The notes beneath the pieces were generated by a model. The model was not told the DNA's origin. It made no database searches and saw only the letters and a program-made list of their open reading frames with translations. Position numbers and translations under genes: made by a program. Source: Paludibacteraceae bacterium (GTDB lineage Bacteria; Bacteroidota; Bacteroidia; Bacteroidales; Paludibacteraceae). Taken from it: a stretch of DNA of 53,872 nucleotides. Of this stretch, positions 1-6,826 are shown in pieces (the stretch's first letter is position 1; each line of letters opens with the position of its first letter). Where the stretch lies: positions 1 through 53,872 of the forward strand of contig JAGBZD010000025.1 of assembly GCA_017628395.1 (NCBI GenBank), read 5' to 3'.

Positions 1-88
1 ATGTTGGCGCGCGCAGTCGTTGTTTAAGTTGTCTTCAATAAATATGAATAACAGTTGTTTTCAATTAACTTATTAATTTGTATTAGAC

Positions 89-223
89 ATGAAAAAAGTA
101 TATGTAGCGCCTCAAACAGAGGCAATCGAATTACTCGCAGACACAGTGTTAATGGCAAGTCCTGGTGGTAGCACCTATAATTTGCCATACGGAACTTCAG
201 GCAACGGAGGTTCTCCACGCTAA
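89..223 (+). CDS. Small Gly/Ser-rich peptide, 44 aa
   Basis: A short ATG-initiated gene. It starts MKKVYVAPQTEAIELL, continues through a hydrophobic stretch to LLADTVLMAS, and ends in a Gly/Ser/Pro/Asn-rich tail (GTSGNGGSPR). The MKKxYxxPxxExxxL start followed by an (L/M)(L/M)AS site resembles a very common class of short Bacteroidales peptides of unknown function, a resemblance judged from memory. The 'LMAS/PGG' junction could be a processing point between a leader and a variable tail, which is inference. A strong intrinsic terminator follows 39 bases after the stop, which supports a real transcription unit. No modification enzyme or transporter lies beside it within the window. Confidence 0.6.
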   Translation: MKKVYVAPQTEAIELLADTVLMASPGGSTYNLPYGTSGNGGSPR

Positions 224-261
224 TCCGTTAAAGCACAAATCAAAGATTAACTCTATACAGG

Positions 262-287
262 AACCGCTCCTTTGGGGCGGTTTTTGT
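262..287 (+). terminator. Intrinsic terminator after the 44-aa peptide
   Basis: AACCGCTCC, a TTT loop and GGGGCGGTT form a 9-bp stem with one G-T pair, followed by a run of T. It is the first of five related GC-rich hairpins in the first 3.7 kb. Confidence 0.8.
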
Positions 288-328
288 AAATAACAAAGCA
301 CTTTAATAATAGAATAAATATTCCTATT

Positions 329-1378
329 ATGAAAACAATCTTCACATTTTTTGCCTTTATCACTATTGCACTCTCCATCCATGCACAAGAGATGCAAGTG
401 AAAGAAATCACCCTAACTGGTATGGTTAAGACACAATTCTCTCGTATGGGTCGTGGATACACATCCCTTGACGATGCTAAAGGCAACTCTATCCAGATAT
501 ACAACGAGTCAGCTAAATGGGCGTATGGCGAGTACACTGTTTACGCATACCTTGTAGATGATGACATCACCGTAGGTGGAACAGGTACATGGGAACTCGT
601 GGACGAGGTAGAAACCCTTACCGCGACCCTTACAGACGATGAGCAAACAGTTACCTACAACATCACAGCTACTGTATCAACACTCAAGACCTACACATTG
701 ACTTGTAGCAATGCACAATACTTCAAAACAACCTCTTCTATTGAATCCACCACTTTCATTGGTCAAGTTGACGGCGTAACACTCAAAGTTACCATCGACA
801 ACATGAAAACTGGAAGCAACACAGAGGTGTTTGGCGTATATGGCGAGACTGATATCCTAGCTGAAACAGCTACAGTTATGGGTAGCACCGCTAAATACAC
901 ACTTTCTGGCACCTTCAATGATGCTATTGGTAATACCTACAAAGTGAGTATGAAAGCGACACCTATGGAGAAAACTCCTATCGAAGTGACTAACGCTTCA
1001 TATACTGAAGTAGATGGCGATATTATCGTTACTGGTCTGTGGAATGACACCCAACTCATAGTCACTCTCAACGGTTTATCTACCACCGATAGTATAGTAT
1101 ATGAAGAGGCAACTTTGGAGATAGGCGAGATTCTTGCTACTTCAGTTGCAGCTACCTTCACCAAGACAGCAGACGGCTTTACATTAACTGGTGAGTTTGT
1201 TCAGTCTGACGAGACTGCTATCTATACACTCTCCATCTCTGGTTCTGCAACCAGCACCGCACTTGACAATATTGGCAATGGCACCACCGCAGTTGTTAAA
1301 ACCATCGAGAATGGACAATTCATCATCATCCGTGATGGCGAGAAATTCAGCGCACAAGGCGTAACAATCCAGTTATAA
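329..1378 (+). CDS. Secreted repeat protein with conserved C-terminal tail, 349 aa
   Basis: The protein starts with a clear signal peptide (MKTIFTFFAFITIALSIHAQ, cleavage after HAQ). The rest is predicted beta-rich and falls into about three similar modules of roughly 90-100 residues. These share patterns such as an ALT/ATL lead-in, YTLSGTF or FTLTGEF, then a hydrophobic strand; compare residues near 195-215 and 285-310. The last 25 residues (around ENGQFIIIRDG) match in pattern the tail of the large LRR protein at 29178-32267 (ILILRDG), so it may be a sorting or anchoring tail for an outer-membrane secretion system. That role is inference. No enzyme motif is seen. The gene stands alone between two terminators, with no clear -7 box upstream. 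Confidence 0.75.
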   Translation: MKTIFTFFAFITIALSIHAQEMQVKEITLTGMVKTQFSRMGRGYTSLDDAKGNSIQIYNESAKWAYGEYTVYAYLVDDDITVGGTGTWELVDEVETLTATLTDDEQTVTYNITATVSTLKTYTLTCSNAQYFKTTSSIESTTFIGQVDGVTLKVTIDNMKTGSNTEVFGVYGETDILAETATVMGSTAKYTLSGTFNDAIGNTYKVSMKATPMEKTPIEVTNASYTEVDGDIIVTGLWNDTQLIVTLNGLSTTDSIVYEEATLEIGEILATSVAATFTKTADGFTLTGEFVQSDETAIYTLSISGSATSTALDNIGNGTTAVVKTIENGQFIIIRDGEKFSAQGVTIQL

Positions 1379-1421
1379 ACTATGAGTGATAAGTGATAAG
1401 TTAAGTCGAGAAAAACCACAA

Positions 1422-1448
1422 GAAAACCGCCTCACAAGGGCGGTTTTC
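1422..1448 (+). terminator. Intrinsic terminator
   Basis: GAAAACCGCC and GGCGGTTTTC form a perfect 10-bp stem around the loop TCACAAG. It ends the 349-aa protein gene and belongs to the same hairpin family as the others in this region. Confidence 0.8.
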
Positions 1449-1547
1449 TGTATAACACTATAACATAAAAAAAGAGTCAATGGGGGATTATTCTCATAAA
1501 ATTGTACAAGTAGAAGAATTTAGTTTGCATAATTAAAAAAAATGTTG

Positions 1548-1555
1548 TACCTTTG
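1548..1555 (+). promoter_or_regulatory. -7 box TACCTTTG with upstream TTTGC
   Basis: A perfect Bacteroidota -7 element, with TTTGC at 1524-1528 as a plausible -33 element and a 19-base spacer. It overlaps the first possible codon of the truncated nuclease. Transcription would therefore start inside the remaining reading frame. Confidence 0.7.
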
Positions 1556-2338
1556 CATTTCCCAATTCTGCAAGTGCCGCTTGCCGAATTAAAAGAAGCC
1601 AACCACGAATTTGTGCAAGTGCCGCTTGCACAAATCACTTGGTATCATCATATTTCGTTGTTGTCTAAAGTAAAAGATGATGCGGAACGCGCATATTACA
1701 TCACAGAAACAGCTCAAAATGGCTGGAGCAGAGATGTAATGATGATGCAGATTGAGAATGGTTATATTCACACTAAGGGTAGAGCAATCAATAATTTTAC
1801 ACAAACCCTACCTCCTCCGCAATCTGATTTAGCGCGATACATATTCAAAGATCCTTATAACTTCAGTTTCTTGGGAACCGTAGCGCTGCAAAATGAATTG
1901 GATATTGAGAAATCATTGACCAATAAGGTGACAGAGTTTTTATTGGAAATGGGGCGTGGTTTTGCATATATCGATCGGCAGTATCATATTTCTGTGGACG
2001 GAGATGATTATTATATCGACATCTTGATGTACCACCTGAAACTGCACTGCTATGTGGTAATAGAGCTAAAAGCCGTAGAGTTCAAACCTGAGTTTGTAAG
2101 TAAGTTAAACTTCTACATATCTGCGGTGGATGAATATGTCAAGTCTCCAGAGGACAAGCCTACTATCGGTCTGCTCTTATGTCGTACAAAGAGTGATAAG
2201 AAGGCAGAGTTCTCTCTTCGTGGTATTACTCAGCCAATGGGTATTGCACAATATGAAACAGAAAAATTGTTTGCCGATGTTGCATCTGCTTTACCACAAA
2301 TAGAGGAAATAGAGAAAAAAATGGCTGAAAACAATTAA
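1553..2338 (+). pseudogene. N-terminally truncated DUF1016/YhcG-type PDDEXK nuclease
   Basis: The reading frame matches the end of the DUF1016 N-terminal domain (residues ~20-80, 'ITWYHHISLLSKVKDDAERAYY', 'GWSRDVM') and the full C-terminal PD-(D/E)XK nuclease domain. The core is visible as 'DDYYIDILMYHLKLHCYVVIELKA' near residues 151-174 and 'KLNFYISAVDEYV'. Family members usually have about 340-390 residues, so roughly 100 N-terminal residues are missing. There is no ATG: the first possible codon is a TTG lying inside the -7 promoter box. In-frame 15-base repeats (gcaagtgccgcttgc) lie at 1570-1584 and 1615-1629, where the missing part should join. I read it as a deletion remnant. A fragment translated from an internal start is possible but has little support. 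Confidence 0.75.
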
Positions 2339-2364
2339 GTTTCTAGGATCCCATACAATACGAA

Positions 2365-2398
2365 AACCGCCCCCCACAAAAGGGCGGTTGTTTTTTTT
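2365..2398 (+). terminator. Intrinsic terminator after nuclease remnant
   Basis: AACCGCCC and GGGCGGTT form an 8-bp stem around CCCACAAAA, followed by G and eight T. It is the same family as 262, 1422, 2679 and 3658. Confidence 0.85.
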
Positions 2399-2447
2399 AT
2401 TGTGGTGAAGATGTTGGTAATATACCTCCTTTTATTAGTTGGGATAG

Positions 2448-2481
2448 TTTAGATTTCTGCCATAGGCAAGGAGAATATAAA
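2448..2481 (+). repeat. Dispersed repeat with variable hairpin core, copy 1
   Basis: The flanks TTTAGATTTCT and AAGGAGAATATAAA surround the mini-hairpin GCC-ata-GGC. The second copy (28309-28344) has nearly the same flanks, but its core is GCCC-gtca-GGGC. Confidence 0.6.
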
Positions 2482-2513
2482 AAACAATCGTGTCCCAAAG
2501 GCCGATTGTTTTT
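2482..2513 (+). terminator. Hairpin with T run, possible terminator
   Basis: AAACAATCG and CGATTGTTT form a 9-bp stem around a 12-base loop, with T's continuing to 2513. No gene is visible directly before it, so it may be left over from a lost gene. Confidence 0.5.
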
Positions 2514-2678
2514 GTGTAAGGAGAATTTTGCTATCAACTATATTGTTATGATAGACTCCCCTAAAGCAGATGAGATTTTTGCTAATGTGGCAAGTGTAAA
2601 GTTATGTGTTCCTCCACACCAACGGCTTTGTACATCGATCTATTTGGCTTTCGTATACGAACCATTTGTATCTCCCCC

Positions 2679-2698
2679 CCGCCCCCACAAAGGGGCGG
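2679..2698 (+). terminator. GC-rich hairpin of the local terminator family
   Basis: CCGCCCC and GGGGCGG form a 7-bp stem around CACAAA. The T run after it is weak (TTGGTTGTATT). No gene precedes it. Confidence 0.5.
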
Positions 2699-2799
2699 TT
2701 GGTTGTATTAAATCTCACATGATTATACGAAAAACATCTTGAGAAGTACTAAATTGCATAATTTTTGCACAATAATTTTCAAATCTCAAAAAAATATAG

Positions 2800-2807
2800 T
2801 ACCTTTG
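2800..2807 (+). promoter_or_regulatory. -7 box TACCTTTG for the DUF4160 cluster
   Basis: A perfect -7 element 27 bases before the ATG at 2834, in an A-rich context. The -33 element is poor. Confidence 0.65.
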
Positions 2808-2833
2808 CAAAAAAAATAGATAGATAGTTTGCT

Positions 2834-3123
2834 ATGCCTAAAGTTCTACAATATATTACCGCTTATTTTACTTGGGTTTTCTCTTCTACGGAACAGACGT
2901 CAACGAAAATCGTGCTCATGTACATGTAGGTAAACGTGGTGTGGATAAATTTTGTAAAATTTGGTTAGAACCGTTTATTAGTATTGCTGATGCTGGCGAT
3001 TTAACTCTATCGCAACAAAAGCAAGTTATGCAAATTGTTGAGGAACAACAAGATAAACTGTTGAAGCAATGGGCATTATTCAAAGAAGGGAAACCTATTA
3101 AAATGTTAACCGTTAAACGCTAA
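2834..3123 (+). pseudogene. DUF4160-type small protein, frameshifted
   Basis: From ATG 2834 the frame reads MPKVLQYITAYFTWVF and then runs into a stop near 2929. One more T in the run at 2874-2877 (ggGTTTTct) would join it to the downstream frame ('LFYGTDVNENRAHVHVGKRG... KIWLEP... KQWALFKEG'). The joined product, ~96 residues, has the full DUF4160 pattern, including the conserved HVHV. So there is a one-base loss, a sequencing error at a homopolymer, or variation in the run. The downstream frame on its own has only a TTG start and no leader. DUF4160 genes commonly sit beside DUF2442 genes, as here, and the pair has been suspected to be toxin-antitoxin-like. That role is inference. Confidence 0.7.
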
Positions 3124-3130
3124 TATAACT

Positions 3131-3394
3131 ATGTGTAAAGTAGAAGGGTATTGGAATACTATTCCAAAAATCAAATGTGTATCTTTCCCCATTCGCGGAA
3201 AGATGGCTGTAAAGTTGGAAGATGGTCGTGTGATTATTGTTCCTCTTTCTTCGTTTCCCTCAATAAAGAAGGTTCCTGTCAAAGACCGCTCTAAATGGTA
3301 TTTGATGGGTGGTGGAGTGACATGGGATAGTTGTCCTGAAGTTATTCATATTGAGCAGATATTAGGTAATTATCATAATTATCAACACGAGTGA
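3131..3394 (+). CDS. DUF2442 domain protein, 87 aa
   Basis: A small protein with the DUF2442 pattern: a beta-rich N-terminal half (VKLEDGRVIIVPLSSFPSI), then 'DRSKWYLMGGGVTWDSCPEVIHIEQILG'. This includes the typical W-x-x-C/L-P-E-V/D and I-x-x-E/I-L endings. It starts 7 bases after the DUF4160 frame, and its stop overlaps the GTG of the next small gene (GTGA), so the three appear to be co-transcribed. DUF2442 proteins are small and of unproven function. The neighbourhood suggests the partner or antidote half of a two- or three-part module, which is inference. Confidence 0.8.
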   Translation: MCKVEGYWNTIPKIKCVSFPIRGKMAVKLEDGRVIIVPLSSFPSIKKVPVKDRSKWYLMGGGVTWDSCPEVIHIEQILGNYHNYQHE

Positions 3395-3528
3395 AGACTA
3401 CGCATTGTTACACAGCAAATACACGTGCTGCTGAGATTATTTGTGAAACTAAGCAAGCTATTGAAAACTTCAAAAATGGTACTGTAGAAATAGTATCTAT
3501 GGATTCTTTTTTGCAAGAATTAGTATGA
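3391..3528 (+). CDS. Small helical protein, 45 aa
   Basis: A short gene translated from GTG 3391, overlapping the DUF2442 stop by three bases, which implies translational coupling. The product begins MKTTHCYTANTRAAEII and ends SFLQELV. The pattern 'TRAAEIICETKQAIENFKNG...DSFLQEL' looks like one amphipathic helix followed by a short motif, similar in style to small antitoxin-like proteins (TRAEEIxxETRQALEDFKxGR). I do not recognise a named family. The end of the gene leads directly into a DNA repeat whose second copy lies at 4315-4363. Confidence 0.55.
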   Translation: MKTTHCYTANTRAAEIICETKQAIENFKNGTVEIVSMDSFLQELV

Positions 3529-3575
3529 TATTCTCCAAGATTTGCTATCCAATCATTAATTCGATTATGTATCTG
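3522..3575 (+). repeat. Dispersed repeat, copy 1 of 2
   Basis: Starting AGTATGATATTCTCCAAGA and continuing to about 3572, this matches 4314-4363 with only a few changes. On the minus strand both copies can be read as 'RINDWI..LGEYHT', but neither has a full gene around it. Both are followed downstream by ACGAACCATTTG. Confidence 0.6.
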
Positions 3576-3657
3576 TAGAGTTTCGCTCCACGCATCCTTT
3601 GGTAATTGTACTGACCGCAATTGACATTTGTACCACGAACCATTTGCCTCATTTACA

Positions 3658-3683
3658 CCAACCGCCCCCACAAGGGCGGTTGG
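3658..3683 (+). terminator. GC-rich terminator after DUF2442 cluster
   Basis: CCAACCGCCC and GGGCGGTTGG form a perfect 10-bp stem around CCACAA. The tail is TTGTAATT. It is the last member of the local hairpin family. Confidence 0.7.
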
Positions 3684-3914
3684 TTGTAATTATATATAGT
3701 TGGAAAAGTGTATTTTTATGATTTTGACCGCATTGGTCGTTACAATGTTTAGTTCATGTTCTCTCGCATGCGAGTAGGAGGCATAAAGTGTCTATTTGTT
3801 GGGCGGAATTTTACAAAAACACTCAAAAAATGCCCACTTTCATTTGCTCGTATCAGAAAAAATATATATCTTTTCAGCGAAAATATGTAGCATGCTACAA
3901 AAATATTAAATAAA

Positions 3915-4026
3915 GGGATTTATATATCTGTTGACACTTGCTGTCATTATCAATTTTGTTTTGTTCTCCAAATGCGGCAAAGCTGCATTTCATTAGAGCA
4001 AAAACAAAACTTATCCTTGAATTGAC
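3915..4026 (+). repeat. 112-bp dispersed repeat with nested hairpin, copy 1
   Basis: It matches 28134-28245 over 112 bases with three substitutions. The core AAATGCGGC, AAA, GCTGCATTT is a 9-bp hairpin, flanked by outer complementary arms (GTTTTG and CAAAAC). The form resembles a small non-autonomous or REP-like element. No terminal inverted repeats with target duplications were confirmed. Confidence 0.8.
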
Positions 4027-4313
4027 AGAGGTTGCTTTTAATAAATTGCTTTATGATATTTTGAGGTTTATATTGAGCATATAGTAGTGCGGAGTGAGTG
4101 AATGGTGCGAGCACCACGATTGAGCGACAAACTGCTAGTTGCCAATAAAAAGCCAAAAGGTCATAAAAGTGTTTAATGTATATGTCCTACAATGCTAAAG
4201 AGTAAAACGTGCAATTTTTAAAAGAAACCTCACATTGACATCCAAATTGACTTTAATTGTCATAAAAATAAAATCAGTGTCAACATATATATAGTTCCCT
4301 AAATAAAAAAAAG

Positions 4314-4363
4314 TATGATATTCTCCAAGACTTACTATCCAATCATTAATTCGCTTATGTGTA
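4314..4363 (+). repeat. Dispersed repeat, copy 2 of 2
   Basis: A partner of 3522-3575 with a few substitutions. It lies between the AATTGAC words and recX, with ACGAACCATTTG following at about 4380. Confidence 0.6.
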
Positions 4364-4427
4364 AGTAAAGTTATCGTACAACGAACCATTTGTCTCTTCC
4401 ACACCCCAACTGTAGTACGAAGCAACG

Positions 4428-4880
4428 CTAAAACTGCCCTAAAACCTCCTCATATGTAAATCCGCGTTGCAGGCAAAAGCGAATGAGCTTCTCACGAAAC
4501 TGCGGGTCACTACTCTTCAAACTGCGTTTCTTGCTGGCAATCACCTTCTGCAACACCTCTTGATATACCTGCTCATCCATTTCTTCCAGTGCCCGACTTA
4601 TCGCAACAGACGGCAAACACTTTGCCTGCAACCCCGCACGCAGTTTCATACGACCCCAACCCTGATAAAGCAACTTGTCGTGCACAAAAGCACAACAATA
4701 GCGTTGCTCATCCAAATACTTCTGCTCCTGCAAATGACAAACAATTTGCTCCACTTGCTCTGGAGTAGCCTGCCATTGCTGCAATTTCTGCTGCACTTCA
4801 TACAAACAATGCTCCGCAGCAGCACAATACGCCTCCGCCTTAGCGCGCAACTGCTCCAAAGACCATTCGCGGTTTACCAT
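4428..4880 (-). CDS. recX: Regulatory protein RecX, 150 aa
   Basis: RecX modulates RecA by binding and inhibiting its filaments in the cytoplasm. The product has the all-helical RecX repeats: 'ALRAKAEAYCAAAEHCLYEVQQKLQQW' type start, 'LQEQKYLDEQRYCCAFVHDKLLYQGWGRMKLRAGL' in the middle and 'LIRFCLQRGFTYEEVLGQF' at the end. The length is typical. I chose ATG 4880 (MVNREWSLEQ) because the longer upstream frame reads through prmC codons and has no RecX likeness. It overlaps the 3' end of prmC by 41 bases and is probably translated with it. Confidence 0.88.
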   Translation of the reverse strand: MVNREWSLEQLRAKAEAYCAAAEHCLYEVQQKLQQWQATPEQVEQIVCHLQEQKYLDEQRYCCAFVHDKLLYQGWGRMKLRAGLQAKCLPSVAISRALEEMDEQVYQEVLQKVIASKKRSLKSSDPQFREKLIRFCLQRGFTYEEVLGQF

Positions 4881-5703
4881 AAATATCGTTTTTGAGTTGA
4901 ACATCCATATATCCCATCCCACGCAACATATCACACACCGCATCACCATAAGCCTCGTTGATTTCGAAGAAAAGATAAATCGGCTGTGCCTGTGGGTCGC
5001 CTCCCCTCGTTGCAGATAGATTTACAAGAGTGGCTATCCGTCGATAAAACAGCAATGGGTCGCTATCAGGCACAAACAATGCCGAATGTGGTTCGTAATC
5101 CAGCACGCGCGCAGCCATATCCTTTCTCTCGCTGTCGCAGATGTAAGGCGGATTACTGATGATAACATCGGATATAGGCAATAGGTTATCGGCGATACCC
5201 GAGAGGATGTCGAGTCGTAACCAATTGACTGCTACACGATTGCGCAATGCATTCTCCTTTGCTACCTCCAACGCCTCTTGGCTAATATCCACTCCCGTCA
5301 CTTGCCAACGAGGAGCAGCCTTCTTCAGCGCAAGGGCAATACAACCACTACCCGTACCTATATCCACTACGCGCAACGATTTGTCCTTATCTGCCATCTG
5401 CAATACCCACGCTACCAATTCTGCCGTTTCGGGACGAGGAATCAGCGTAGCTGGCGTAACACGCAAATCAAGACCCATCCACTCCGTATGACCGAAAATA
5501 TATTGTATCGGTTCATTAGCGCGAAGTTTTTGCAAAATAATTTCTATATTTGGAATATTTTTTGTACCTTTGCCCGCCGTAAGGATTTGCGTACGCGTCA
5601 TACCTGTGGTTTCCTCTATAATCCAGTATGCCAACTCACGCAATTCTTCCTCTGGAAAGAACCCGCGTAACTCCGAAATAATATAGTTAATCTGTTGTTT
5701 CAC
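4840..5703 (-). CDS. prmC: Peptide chain release factor glutamine methyltransferase
   Basis: PrmC methylates the Gln of the GGQ motif in release factors RF1 and RF2, using SAM. The product has 287 residues: the N-terminal helical domain (1-75), 'IPRPETAELV' (~88-97), the SAM loop DIGTGSG (~114-120) and the catalytic NPPY (~184-187). The only start that keeps the N-terminal domain is GTG 5703. The -7 box of its promoter lies only four bases upstream, so the message is probably leaderless. It overlaps recX downstream and is divergent from ribD, whose ATG is 22 bases away. Confidence 0.92.
   Translation of the reverse strand: MKQQINYIISELRGFFPEEELRELAYWIIEETTGMTRTQILTAGKGTKNIPNIEIILQKLRANEPIQYIFGHTEWMGLDLRVTPATLIPRPETAELVAWVLQMADKDKSLRVVDIGTGSGCIALALKKAAPRWQVTGVDISQEALEVAKENALRNRVAVNWLRLDILSGIADNLLPISDVIISNPPYICDSERKDMAARVLDYEPHSALFVPDSDPLLFYRRIATLVNLSATRGGDPQAQPIYLFFEINEAYGDAVCDMLRGMGYMDVQLKNDIYGKPRMVFGAVAR
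5565..5572 (+). promoter_or_regulatory. TACCTTTG inside prmC, possible ribD promoter
   Basis: A perfect plus-strand -7 box, antisense within the prmC coding region, 153 bases before the ribD ATG. The prmC/ribD gap is only 21 bases and has no other plus-strand candidate. The -33 region is weak. Confidence 0.45.
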
Positions 5704-5707
5704 GCTG

Positions 5708-5715
5708 CAAAGGTA
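5708..5715 (-). promoter_or_regulatory. -7 box TACCTTTG of prmC
   Basis: Written CAAAGGTA on the plus strand. It ends four bases before the GTG of prmC, which places the transcription start at or next to the start codon. Confidence 0.7.
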
Positions 5716-5724
5716 CGAAAAAAA

Positions 5725-6768
5725 ATGGAAAGTGCAAAATTATATATCAATCGTTGCCTGCAATTAGCACGCTTAGGCGAGTATTATGTAGCTCCCAACC
5801 CGATGGTTGGCGCTGTATTGGTGCAACATAGTGCGGCGGGAGACACCATACTTGGCGAAGGATGGCACGAGCAATACGGCGCCCCACATGCCGAGCCCAA
5901 TTGTATTCGCCATGCCGAAGAAGCGCACCCAGAAGGCATTGATTACAAGCATTGTACCCTGTATGTAAGTCTGGAGCCATGCAGCCACTACGGCAAGACC
6001 CCCCCTTGTGCAGAACTCATCATTCGCAAAGGCATCGGGCGGGTGGTAGTGGGTATGCTTGACCCGAATCCGCAAGTAGCAGGTCGAGGCGTGAAGATGA
6101 TGCGCGAAGCAGGCATCGAAGTGCTTGTAGGCGTATTGGAAAAAGAGTGCCGCGAACTGAACAAACGCTTCTTGTGCCTACAAGAGAAACATCGACCATA
6201 CATCATCCTGAAGTGGGCACAAACGCAAGATGGCTATATAGATATAACGCGAGAAACAAGAGGCGATAAGACAAGTACTCCGTTGGTGATTTCCACACCG
6301 CTGATAAAACAACTCGTCCATCAGCAACGCGCTGAGAACATGGCTATTATGGTAGGTACACGCACGGTGCTACTCGACAACCCGCGCCTGCTAACCACCC
6401 ACTGGAGTGGGCGCAATCCAATACGCATCACCTTGGACAGACATCGTGTCTTGCCTACGGAAAGCAAGATTTTCTCCAACGAAGCACCTACCATCGTATA
6501 TCGCGAAAATACCAACTGGTCATTCATACTGCAAGATCTTGCTAATCGCAACATCCACTCTATACTGGTAGAAGGCGGCACTACCCTATTGCAGCACATT
6601 TTGGATAGCGGCATCTATGACGAAGTGCATATCGAAGTGAGCAACATTCCTTTACCACGCACTGCCGACCAAGAGCCAAAGGGCGTGAAAGCCCCCGCTT
6701 ATACCCCCACTACACAACCAAAGGTTGTGAATAATCATCAAATTTATATCGAAAATTTGCATAAATAG
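5725..6768 (+). CDS. ribD: Bifunctional riboflavin deaminase/reductase RibD
   Basis: RibD carries out the second and third steps of riboflavin synthesis: deamination of the pyrimidine, then reduction of the ribosyl chain. The 347-residue product has the zinc deaminase domain (HAE at ~55-57, PCxHxGxTPPC at ~85-95) and the C-terminal reductase domain starting near 'PYIILKWAQTQDGYI' (~155), with 'VGTRTVLLDNPRL' and 'ILVEGGTTLL'. HAEPNC replaces the common HAEVNA, but the catalytic His and Glu are kept. I chose ATG 5725 rather than the upstream in-frame ATG, which lies inside prmC. The long Pro/Thr-rich stretch near the C-terminus (PKGVKAPAYTPTTQP) is unusual. Confidence 0.93.
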   Translation: MESAKLYINRCLQLARLGEYYVAPNPMVGAVLVQHSAAGDTILGEGWHEQYGAPHAEPNCIRHAEEAHPEGIDYKHCTLYVSLEPCSHYGKTPPCAELIIRKGIGRVVVGMLDPNPQVAGRGVKMMREAGIEVLVGVLEKECRELNKRFLCLQEKHRPYIILKWAQTQDGYIDITRETRGDKTSTPLVISTPLIKQLVHQQRAENMAIMVGTRTVLLDNPRLLTTHWSGRNPIRITLDRHRVLPTESKIFSNEAPTIVYRENTNWSFILQDLANRNIHSILVEGGTTLLQHILDSGIYDEVHIEVSNIPLPRTADQEPKGVKAPAYTPTTQPKVVNNHQIYIENLHK

Positions 6769-6779
6769 CAAAAAATGCG

Positions 6780-6787
6780 TACCTTTG
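6780..6787 (+). promoter_or_regulatory. -7 box TACCTTTG with TTTGC upstream
   Basis: TTTGC (6756-6760) and TACCTTTG are 19 bases apart, 40 bases before the lipoprotein ATG. It is the likely promoter of the envelope-chaperone operon. Confidence 0.75.
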
Positions 6788-6826
6788 CAGGTTGAAAGTT
6801 TTGGCGAGAAATCATAAAGCAAATAT

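Larger units (their letters stand above)
2339..2833. other. Gene-poor spacer with hairpins
   Basis: No convincing gene. It holds three hairpins (2365-2398, 2482-2513, 2679-2698), a dispersed flank-plus-hairpin repeat (2448-2481), and the promoter of the DUF4160 cluster. The open frame at 2506-2742 shows no family likeness and runs through a terminator, so I do not call it. The word ACGAACCATTTG, just before the hairpin at 2679, recurs near 3643 and 4381. Confidence 0.6.
3529..4427. other. Gene-poor AT-rich spacer with repeats
   Basis: No gene can be supported. It contains the two copies of the AGTATGATATTCTCC repeat, the terminator at 3658, one copy of the 112-bp hairpin repeat (3915-4026), and AATTGAC words near 4233-4262. 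A 19-codon frame at 3718-3777 (MILTALVVTMFSSC...) looks like the start of a lost lipoprotein gene, with a lipobox-like SSC. It is too short to call. Confidence 0.6.

Noticed and set aside
2506-2742. A 78-codon frame with 'ADEIFANVAS'
   Set aside because: The weak likeness to the DUF1016 C-terminal 'TEKLFADVAS' could hint at a remnant, but the frame crosses a terminator hairpin and has no other support.
262-3683. Integron with attC sites
   Set aside because: The hairpins are short, T-tailed terminators without the conserved attC core (GTTRRRY), and no integrase gene is present. The cassette-like look is kept only as a hypothesis.
3408-4425. Minus-strand frames containing 'RINDWI..LGEYHT'
   Set aside because: They coincide with a DNA repeat present twice. 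Surrounding residues do not match each other or any family, and one copy runs through the end of a supported plus-strand gene.
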